Shown here one piece after another: positions 45,101 through 57,100 of a DNA stretch of 64,000 bases (positions within the stretch are counted from its first letter, which is position 1; every line of letters begins with the position of its first letter). The DNA lies in the NCBI RefSeq assembly GCF_964204645.1, contig NC_134031.1, positions 9,774,501 to 9,838,500 on the forward strand, written 5' to 3'. This DNA comes from Tubulanus polymorphus (Eukaryota; Nemertea; Palaeonemertea; Tubulaniformes; Tubulanidae). The translations under genes were made by a program, and so were the position numbers. The notes under the pieces are model-generated. The model searched no databases, was not told the DNA's origin, and worked only from the letters and a program-made list of their open reading frames with translations.

Positions 45101-48100
45101 TTATTATTTATCAATTCAAAGTCTAATGGAATTTTATATTTGCTTCCATATATACTTTTTATCAATTTATCTATAGCATTAGTTAATATTGCATTATGCG
45201 CTTCTGATCTTAATTTATTTTGGTTTTTTGATTGGATTCCTTGAAATATCATATTATTTCTATTTTCTTTAGTTAACCATAAATCTTTATAATGCATAAA
45301 TAAATTATAATCATCTAATGAGAAAACTGTTTCTGGACCGATCTTTATAGTTAATTTTTTAATCAAATATCTTCCAACATTATCGACAACATAATTATTA
45401 TTATTACTGGTTACTTTTATATCGGCCGATAAATAAATACTATTTGGAACATAAAAAGTATTTTGTGTTAATCGAGGGATTCTAACATATAAAGTTTCAT
45501 CGGGAATAATATTAGAATGGTTATGAGTAATTATATGATGTAATCTTTCTGCTTTAATAGCATTAGATATTCTAGAAATCTTAAAAGGACTTATATAACT
45601 CCCACTCATTTATTTAACAAAAAATTTATTTTTTATTTTTTATCATGTTTACTAACCCAAAAATAATAGCACTTACAACTGTAATTAAAAATAAAATAAT
45701 ATGTTCAGCAGCAAAGTTAATAATGTTTCCTGCAGATTTCAATATAAAACCAACAATTGATGCAATAACTCCGGGCAATGCTGCAGCAGATTTTTTAGAT
45801 AGTTCCCATAAATATTTTGCTAATTTCTTTAAACCATCTTTAACTTTATCTTGTATAGAATTATTATCATTCGGGGGTTTATCTGGTTTATTGGGAGTAG
45901 GAGTAGATTTCAAAGAATTTGATATTGCTAAACCAATTGTTGTAAATAACATAGTTACAGATGTTAAAATTGAAAGAATTGTTATTCCTTCGAATTTAAA
46001 TAATAATTTTATTCTATCTTTCAATGATATTTTAGAATCTCGTTTTATCAACAGATCTTTAAAAACATCTTTAAATCTTTTAAAATTATTACCACATTCT
46101 TTTAATAATATATCTCTTTCACCTTTCAGTACTTCTAAATTATCTTTTAAATTATCAATTTCTTTTTCTAAACGTAATACTTTTTGCCTATATTCCATTC
46201 CACCAATTGATTGATGGTCTAAATCAGACTTTAGTTGTTCTATCTCTTTATTTTTATCAGTTAATTCTTTTTCTAAAGTACTAATTTTAATATCTCTTAT
46301 ACTTTTATCATGCGCAATTTATCAGATGCAAGTCTTATACTTTTAATTTCTCTTCAACTACTTCAACAGAAAATATATTATTTAAATCTTCTAATTCTTG
46401 ATCTGTTGCATCAATTAATCCATTCGGTAAAAGTTTTTCAGTTTGAACTTCGGTTGATTTAACTTTACTAGTTTTGGAAAATCAGCTTCTTTAGGAATTT
46501 TTTTAGTCTTAAATTATCATTAATTATCTTCAAAAAATCATCATTTCTTTTATTAAAATCTCTTCTATTATCAATTATCTCTTTTTCTGTAACATCAGTT
46601 ATAACATCATTAATGATTTTCTTAATTCTAGATTGTTCTAATTTAATAAAGGTTGGTTTTGTTATTATTTTATCGAGACTTTCATTAGAAGAAATCTTAA
46701 AATAATAGTCACCTTTCAAATGCCAATTTAAATATTTCAAATCTTTTACTAAATAATTCACACCTCTATTTGTTATATTGAAACCAGAATTTTTTAATAT
46801 TGGTTTGAATTTATCATTTAAATTGTCATATTTTAATTCTTTTTTTGTTATTTCTGGATCTTCATTTTCAATATCTATTCTCGATTTAGCTCCTCTAATA
46901 TATTCATCTGTTGACGGGGCTTTAGAACCAGGAACAACTTCTGGTAAATTAGTATTATATTCGGTTTTATTATCATTACTAAAACTTGTTTCATCAAAAT
47001 CAGGTGGTTGTTCATCACTTATACCAGGTTCATCTAAAGGATCCATTGGAATATCCACCTCCAGTAAATGCCAAAGCGTGAACAATTGCCGATCCTATAA
47101 TAGTTATAATTGCAGAAGCCATTTATTTAGTAAAATAATTATGTATTTATATGGGAGGAATATATTTTTGTTTTTCCAAATAATCAATAGTTAGATTAGA
47201 TAAAGTAACTGCTAATGTTAATTTTAAGATATCATTTATATCAAATCTATCAACATTAACAATTCCCATTTTAAATACTTTTTTTAATACCATTGAATAA
47301 CCAACAGTTCCAACTGATAGTAATGCTCCATTATATAATCCAGTTATTATCCACTTATATCACTCATTTATTTATCAAAAAAAATTACTATCTTCAAAAT
47401 ATTTAGTTAACTTATTTATGATTATTTCAACATTTATTTCATTACTAGTTTCATGATTATCATATATTTCAATTATTATTTTTTTAATACCATCGATGAT
47501 AAAATCTTCATCCAATTCATAAAATCTTAATGACTCTCTAATTAAATTAGTAATCTTTTCTACATTAAAAGTTTCTTTATCTATTGTTGTTTCATACTCA
47601 AATGTTGTTTCATTAGAAAATGCAATATTTTTAATATGTGTAATTACATCATTAATGTTAAATTTCATTTCTTTCTCACGTTTAAAATCAAACCCAAAAC
47701 ATATACTCGGTCCAACAGTTATATTCATTTATATAGTGAAAAAATTACTCTCTACATCTTATAACTAATTCATAAATTACAGGAAAGTTATTCAAATCAA
47801 TTAAGTATCCATTGTGATTTCTTATTTCTAATTTAAAATTATTAAATTGAGGAATACGAGGTTTAAAATCACATTCAGCTAAATTATAATTTATTTGCGT
47901 TCCAAATTGTTTAACATTTTTTAATGGTAAAATATTTAATATACTAGAATTACAAATTGTATCTTTAGTTGCTTCAAATGTTTTTGTAGGATCAATTAAA
48001 TTGCAATAAATATAAAAGTCCAAGAAAGGTATTATATTTGAATTACCATCTACGTTTCCTGTAACAGTATCTGGTACAATTCCTAACAGTTTAGCTATAG

Positions 48101-51100
48101 GTTTTTTACCATAAATGCATGTTGACTTTCATCATATACCTTTATTTTAATTTTATTTGTGCTATCACTTTTTATTAATCTAATTAAAAATTTATCATCT
48201 CTTCTAATTTTCAACCGTGCTCTTCGATTAATTTCTTGAGCTAATGTTTCTAAATTATATAATCCTGGTTTTGAAATTAGATGAAACCATTTATTTACAT
48301 TTCTAATATGAATTTAAAAAGTATTATCTTCAATAGTTTTATCCGATATATTATAAAAAGAATTACATAAACTTATATTTACTAATTTTAAATCAACACA
48401 ATTCTTGAATTCTCTATCTAATTGTACTAGTAAATTATGAGATTTATAATTTGTAAGTCTTCTAGAATCAACAAATATTCTGTATTCTTTTAATTCTACC
48501 ATTTATTTTACATATTTTATTCGAAATCTATTTCATGGTGCCCCTTTTCATTCTTACCTTTGTATACGAAATAGAAATCTCCAGAAAATAATTCTTCTAA
48601 ATCTTCACTTGATAATCTATGAAATCTATCTGGTAAATATGTTCTGAATTTATATGTATTTCCTTTAAATCCTTCATATTCTAAGTGTAAAACTAATTTA
48701 TCTCCATATTTGTTAGTAACTGTATCAATATTTGTAATTAGATATTTCTTATGGATTATTAATTCTTTTAACTTCTTAAATTTATAATCTACTGATTTGA
48801 CATTTGAAGTATCTTTTCTTCTATATAGAAACAATTTGTTGTTCTCACTGTGTGCTTGTTTACTCTCCATTTATAATACATATTTTTATTAAAATTTGAT
48901 TAACACGTTAGAATTCTTTTCATTATCTCGTTCTCTTTTGTTTCTTCTCTTTTAAATTTTAAGTATTCATCTAAATTGCAACCACAAGCAACTGTATGAA
49001 TTCCATCATCTAAAATATATCTTTTATCATCAAATGTGTTTAGACTTATCTTTTCAATTTCTTCAATAAACATTTCATGATCTTCAGATCGTAAAAATCT
49101 CATCTTATGTTTTCTAACTTCTTCATTGAATATACAATTGATCTTCGAAATGAATATTCTTTTCTACTACACTTTTGGTTATTCCTTTTAACTTTTTAGC
49201 TTCATGGTCTTTAGTTTTATATGAATACATTTTAGATCTAATACCTATGAATTCAATCATTTCTTCACCACCTAATTCATCTTTGAATTTACCAGGAACT
49301 TTTTTATTATCATTGCTAAACAATTCATGATTATTAGGATAATTACTGAAATCAAAATGATGTTTTAATGTTTTTAAATCATCTGTTATGTTATTAGTTT
49401 TTATCTTTAATATGTAACTGTCAGTATCAAAATATAATATTTCTACAGGTTTTTCTCCAAAAAGTGGTTGTAATATACTATAATAGAATTCATACATTAG
49501 TAATTTTGATAATTCTAAAACTGAAGCGCCAACATAAATTGGTTTATTAAATTTCATTGATGTTCTTCTCATTTTAACTGCAGCTAAATTTTCATCAAAT
49601 ATTCTGTTACCTAAAAACTTAGGATATGATTGTAAATGCCTTATCCTTTTACCATTACTAACTAACTCAATATCATTTATATTTCTAATATTTTCACAAG
49701 TCTTACCATAGAATGCATTGTTCATTAGTTAGAAGAAATCTTTCTCTAAATCAGTTTTAGCTTCAGTTCTCTGTTTGGTGTTAAAATCTATATAATTTTC
49801 TAACCACTTAGATTGTCTGAATGAAATATAACTATGTACTTTTTTTAGGATCATTCCTTGTTTAAGATAAAACTTTAACATTCTATAATGTACTACATAA
49901 TTATATTTATCTTCTTGAGTTACCATTAACTTAGCTGTATGAATATGATTTTTGGGTTTTATTCTTTTTCGATAATTTGATAATTCTTCATGAGTTACAG
50001 TTTTATGTTCTGGACAGTATGCTAGATTTCTAGATTTAAATTTAATATGTTCAGGATATTCTAAATCTACAACAAAGAAGTAACCAGTATCTGAATCATC
50101 TGCAATATCTAGGATTCTTTTCTTCCAATCAAATTTATCATTATTTTCATGTTGTGAAACTTCACTTATTTCAAATACTCCATAAGGTTGTGGTTTCATC
50201 ATTGCCCATCCATACAAATTATTTGCATCTATATATAATAATTTATATCCGGGGTTATCATTTACATTGAAATATCTATCCCCTAATACACCTGAAACTC
50301 CTCCTCTTATAGATTTTTCAAATAATAATAATTGATCTATATTTGTTAACAAATCCATTTTTATATCTGTAAATTTTAAACCACAATCCCATGTTAATCC
50401 TGGACTTGAATAACAATGACAAGGATCAATATTGAAATATTTTAGGTTAACATCTCTAAACCTTTCGAATATATCGGTTAATAATAATACATCTGATTTT
50501 AAATATAAATCTACTAATTGCCCGTGATTTTCTATTTTGAAATGATTCCAAATATTCAATTTTCTATTATAGACTTCATGTTTAACATCTTCATGTTTTA
50601 ATTCATCATACAATTGTTCTTTCAATAATTCAGTTATGTTAAAATCATTATGATTTTTATAGAAAGAATATGGAATCGCTCCTTTATATCTCATTAATTG
50701 GAAATCATCATTATTTGGGTAGGGTTGTTTTAATATTCTTAATTCATCATCAACTAATGATTTTGATAAGTTATCTAATGAACTATTTAAAAATCTATAT
50801 GAATCTATAAATCTTAAACACCCAAATTGGAATGATATATAATTCTCAGATGTTCTAGCTAACATTTTAAATTTATAAGTTGGTATTTTATCTTTTGATC
50901 TATTTGAATTTGATCTTTCTATTTCATTATTGATTTCTTCTATTTTATGGCATAACTGTTTGATGAATAAATGTGCATCATATCCTGATAGATTATGAAA
51001 TATAACTGGTACAAAGTTAATTTTCTTAGCTTGTAAGTTACAATTCTCATGTGCAGCGCCTATAAACTTTCCATTCAAATGATCATGGTCTCTTACTTTT

Positions 51101-54100
51101 TTATCTTTTTAATTAAATATCTTTTCACAATAATAACATTTATCTGCAAACTCAAATGCTTCTTTATCTTCTTCTGTCATTATAAATTCTATACTTTTAT
51201 TTAACTTTTCTTTAATCTTATTTCATATTCAATTAATAAGTCACAAAAATGATTGATAACATTTTCATTTCTATAATGATAATATTCACTTTCAATTAGT
51301 TCTGGATAATCAGATTTAATATATAACCCGAAAGCCGCAGCTGATTGATGAATCTTTTTAATTGTATTTGTTTTTGGTGGTTCATCTGAAAAATCATTTT
51401 CATTAGAATTTAATTTCTTTCTTTTATAATATAATTCTTTTCTATCTTGATCAGTTAGTTCTTTATTTGATGTTTCAAAATCTCCATATATTACAAATGG
51501 AACTTTATTTTTGTAATCATATTTTTTGAATTCTAATATTTTATCCTTTTCATTTGGTAAAACTAATTTACAATAATCATGATTTTCACATAATTGTTTA
51601 TGATTTAATAATGCACTTTCAGTTCTGAATTTATGTAAACATTTTCTACATAGATATATTTTATTATCAAAATCGTTTTCTGATTTAAGAAATAAATCAA
51701 TTCTTTTAATCCACATATAATGATTCTCATTATATAATATATCTATAACATCATTTGAATCATAATCTTTTGATAGGTATAAAGGTTCTAATGTATAATG
51801 TTTTATATTGTTACCTTTTGTATTTGGTAATTTGATTAAATCAAATACATTTATTCTTAAATTATTATCTCTTTCTATTTTTGGGATATTTTTAATTCTA
51901 ACAGGATACTTATCTATCTTACAATTATTTTCGAATGATTTATAATGTGTTAATCTAAAACAATGTGTAATATCTTCTGTTGGATGTAAGCAACTAATTA
52001 GAGCCCATAGAAAACATTTATCATCTTCATTTTGTACATTAATTACAGCATTAGTTTTAAATGGTAGTTTAATATAACTTGATGCTTCAATATCTGGTTC
52101 TTTATAGTATGATAAATTATTTTCATCAATTGGTTTTGATTTAGTTAACTTATTATATTTTGTGTTATAAACATGTAAAGTCATAAATATTATTTCATCA
52201 AATATTAAACCAGATCCTTCAAAATATTTCTCTTCTATTTTAGTCATTACTTCATTATAACATTTATCTAATTTATCATCTATATGTTGTTTAGATATAA
52301 TATGTTGTGAATGAGAATTTATATTATATATTGGTTTATCTTCAGATTTTGCAAACTTTACTTTAGAAGATATACTAATTTTAGGATATTCAACATCAGT
52401 AATTATTTTTATAATATTTTTCATATTTTCTAAATGTTTTTTATTTTCTACTAATGTTTTTCTTAAACTCGATAGCTGCTGGACCAATATCACTTTTAAA
52501 TGCTTCGGTTATCTCTATATCTTTTTTATTATCTAAAGAATTAATATAATTTCTTACATCTTCCATGTATGGTCTTTTATTGTTTAATCTATTTCTTATT
52601 CTTTTAATTGTCTTATGTTTCTTATCATTGTCATTATCAAAATAATCCTCACCTAAAATATCATTATTCATATTTCTAATATGGCTTTTAGATTTTAAAT
52701 GTTCTTTATAATATCTTTTATCACTGAATGATTGATTACATGTATCACATTTATATGTTTCTTTTTCATTCTTTAATTCATCTAATTTAGTTTCTAATAT
52801 ATCATCTTTATATTCTAGTTTCAATTTATTCTCTAAATGTGTTTTAGTTTTATTGTGTCTTGATTTTTGGGATTTATCTATATTGATTTTACATGTTGGG
52901 CAGTAGTACTTATTTGCTTCCATTTTAATACTAAGATTTTTATTAAAATTGATTTTAGAAGTTATTCATTTATATTTTATATATATATATATATGAATAT
53001 TTTAAGAGTAATAGGGGTTTAGTTGCTTCATATCAAAGGTTGAAGGGGCGAGTGAGTAAAAAATAAAAAATAAATTCGAGTGTGCGAGAATTTATTTTTT
53101 ATTTTTTACTCACTCGACCCTTCGACCTTTGGTATGAAACAACTAAACCCCTATTACTGCCGCAGTCAAACCTATTTTTCCAAATCTTCTATCTTCATGT
53201 GAACCACATGTGAAAGACAAAAATTCTTGGGCTGGCAGGGGAACGATCCCTGTATGCAAACATGCATGCCTGCTCCAGGTTATCCAAATAATCCAAATAA
53301 ATCAATCTCATTAATAAAATAATTAATAAAAAAATATAAATATGTTGCTTCAACTTTACAGTAATATGAAAAACGTCATTTTGTCCCAGAATGATAAGAT
53401 AAAGACCCAGTTTCAATAATTATATTTATTTATCACATAGATTTATTATATATTACTGTTTCAAAATAATAAATATTATAGATTTGTATAATATTACTGT
53501 TTCAGTAATGATAAATCTTTGTCTTTATTGTCTTTAGTAGTTTAGCAGTTTTGAAAATAATTTTATTCAATTAGGAGAAACAATAAAATAATACAAGAGT
53601 GATGTTGTTACAAGACTAACTGTTAGTATCACTCTTGTATTATTTTATTGTTTCTCCTAATTGAATAAACCAACTAACTAATATCACTCTTGTATTATCC
53701 TAGTCAAATTAAAGAATTACAATATCATATTTGAATAAATTAAAACATAAATTACTTCATTTTCAGAAATAAAACATAATATGTATTTAATACATTAATA
53801 CGTATTTAATACCATTAATACGTATTTGATACGTATTGAATACGTATTAAATACATTGATACGTATGTAATACGTATTTAATACATTGATACCTCAACCC
53901 CCTTTTTTGATTAACTAATATTTCATACAATATTTCATACATTTCAGCTAATTTAACACGTCTTATTCGTGATTTATTTCATTTAGTTTATGAATATACA
54001 ATGTACACAATTCAATACTTAAAGAGTTTAACAATCTAATGGTTTCATTGTAATCCTCTTTTATTAATGATAAAAGTAAATATATAATTGAATATGATTT

Positions 54101-57100
54101 ATAGTGTTGGAAATCCAGTGTTGGAAATATAAAATATATAAGCTGAATATATAAAATATATTGGCTAAAGAATATGAAAATGTGCCTCTTTTATTCTATA
54201 TAAAAATAAATATGAATATTAATATGAATATGAATATAATACCCCTTGTGTCTTTATGTCTTTAGTACTTTTAGTACTTTATTGAAACAGTAATATATAA
54301 TAAATCTGTGAGATAAATAAATACTATATTTATCATTATTGAATCAAATTTATACAATAAATATATGATATTTATTACTGAATCAAATATATATGATGAA
54401 TCTATGTGTGTTGGTTGGTTTGTGTCTTTATTGTCTTTAGTAGTTTTAGTACTTTTAGTACATAAAGAATAAATATATATATTATTCTTACTGAATAAAA
54501 TTATTTTCAAAACTACTAAACTACTAAAGACAATAAAGACAAAGATTTATCATTACTGAAACAGTAATATTTAATAAATCTATGATATTTATTATTTTGA
54601 AACAATAATATATAATAAATCTATGTGATAAATAAATATTATTATTTAAACTGGGTCTTTATCTCCTTAGTAGTTTAGTAGTTCTATTTTTTTCAACTAC
54701 TAATAAAATTAAGATTTATTCGTTATGTACTAAAAGTACTAAGACTACTAAAGACAATGAAGACATAAGGGGGTATTAATCTAAATATTGTATATCTTAA
54801 TTTGAATTATACAGTTTATTGTTAAGCTCATGAATATATTTATAATTCCTTAATGATTTATTATTTTTATATCTTTTATTACAAATTTCACAACACTTAA
54901 TATTATTCAATCTATCTGAAATAAATTTTATATTTTCTATTAATTCAGTGTATCTAATTTTACAGCTATCATAGAATTCTAACAACTGTTTTATACTATA
55001 AATTGAAAAAGAAAATAAACCTGAAATCATAATAATTGATTTAATATTCTGTTGATTTTTATATATTAGATGTAATATTTCTTATACCTTATTTTCACTC
55101 ATTTTTATAGTCAAAATATATGAAATTTAAAGATGCTGTTTTAATCCTCTAAATCATTTTCATTATTAACTTTTTTATTGTTATTTTTTCTGTGATTGTT
55201 CCCATTTAACTTCTTTAATTTCTTGTTCAATTTTATATTTTCATTCATCAAATCTTTTGAAATGTTCTCATAGTAAAAATATAATGCAGCCAAAATTAAT
55301 CCTCCTGCTACTAAATAATGCTTCAAATCACTACTTCCGGTTGGTATGTTGAAATCATACATTTATTTCAGAAAAAAATTATTAAATTGATAAATATTTA
55401 ATATTTTAGAAATATTTAACTTTTATATGTTTCAAATCAAATAACAATTAAACTTACTACCTAACAGTTATTCATTAACTAATTTCTCCATGCTTTAACT
55501 ACTATATATTTGAAACATACAACTTAATCTTATTTCAATATATATTTATTATTCTTTTCATAATTGATATGTTTAACTGTTTGATAATGCTTTGATTTAT
55601 GTGATCTTAAATATTTGCCACCGCAATAACAATACACTTTTTCATTAGGATTGAATTTTCTAAATTCATCATCTGAATTACATTGAACTGCAACATCTTT
55701 ATATGATTTTTCATTATCTAAATCACATTGAATTCTAATATTTGATGAATTTTCATTATAGATAATTTGTTTATTATCAAAATTGAAATAATAGAATTGT
55801 CTTTTTTCAATTCTTAAGTTAATCAAATCATTATAATCTTTAGCAAGTATTATGTCACTTTTTCTTTCATTGAAAGGAGTTTTAAGTATATTTATTATGT
55901 TTTCATCTAAAGTTCCTTTAAAATTAAAAACTGTATTAAATATTTTAGGATTTTTAACACCATTATCAAAAGTATCAATTAGTTCAGTAATTAAATATGT
56001 TTCATTTGATGATATTTGATTAATCATAGTAATGTTATCAATTTTATAATACCTTGCGGACACTAAATTTGTTGCTGAGATATAATTTTTAATGTTAAAC
56101 TATGAAAATGATTTATTGGTTTCTTTTATTTCGATTTTGAATTTGGGTTCTTCTTCTTTCTTCATTTTAATAACAAAACTTTTATTAAAACTCATTCAAA
56201 CTTAAATATTCAATGTTAAAATATGAATTATTTCAATCACACTTTACTGACCCTTTTAATGTTTAAAAATCTAACTCATACAAATATAAATATTGAAATA
56301 TGTTTAAAATATAAACTTTTTCACTCACACTTTACTCACACTTTTATATTCTTTTAGTTATCCATTTATTTTACTTATATTTCTACTCGAAATCTGTTAA
56401 AATATGAATTATTACTCACATTTTACTCACACTTTTGTAATTAACATATAAATGATTTTAAGATATATGAAATTCATGTAAATAATGTTCATTTATATGA
56501 TATTATTATAAGTAAAAGGGAATAAGTTGTTTCATATCAAAGGTTGAGGGGAGAGGGTGCTCGACCCTTCGACCTTTGGTATGAAACAACTTATTCCCTA
56601 TTACTCACTGCTAAATGCAAATTCCACGAATTTAAAATGCAATGTACTGGGGCATGTCGATTTGATGCTGTGGGCATCCCCAGTGATGAAAAGTGGCACC
56701 CGCCCTAGAAATGATACATAGGACCTATATAATGGATCTAGCATTGTTGCCAAGTGGTACTAAAAATGCCATCAAAACTTACAATTCTGAGATCTAACTC
56801 CCTCACTATTATGCACGGCCCTTGAAGCAGCGTGTAATGCAAAATACTACTGATCTACTGATGACTTACCTCAGGTTTTTCTATGTAGTATATTAAGACA
56901 TTCATCAATGAATCGTGGATTCCAGCGGATACAAATCCCAGCAATGATGCTATAAACATGGTGTGGTCGGTGATAAATTCAATTTACCTGGCTGCAGGAT
57001 GTATCGGAGCGCTATCAGCTGGGTGGTTGGCCAACAAATTTGGAAGGTAGGTTCTCGGAAATTGTATCTAAAATGATTTTTAAATAACATGAGAGTCTGG

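Larger units (their letters stand above)
36970..53158. mobile_element. Complete Polinton/Maverick-like element E3, 16.2 kb
   Basis: It is flanked by the 6-bp direct repeat GCCGCA (36964-36969 and 53159-53164), the duplication size known for Polintons. Inverted ends of about 420 bp (left) and 495 bp (right) enclose convergent gene sets: terminal zinc-finger gene, HNH, unknowns, integrase, ATPase (plus) against PolB, OB-like protein, penton-like, membrane and capsid genes (minus). Integrase, PolB, ATPase and capsid define the group. I found no adenain-like protease. Most genes carry one or two breaks. It lies in an intron of the SLC2A gene, in which it introduces no coding damage. Confidence 0.93.
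54797..56605 (-). mobile_element. Polinton-like element end E4 (fragment)
   Basis: A terminal palindrome at 56511-56605, subterminal GTGTGAGT repeats, an ISATNLV-family gene and two small ORFs in a row on the minus strand. The left limit is unclear; the repeat-rich stretch to the left may belong to it. Confidence 0.7.

Noticed and set aside
45645-46214. Plus-strand 189-aa ORF
   Set aside because: Antisense of the coiled-coil membrane protein, whose frame has coiled-coil and membrane segments and fits the gene order.
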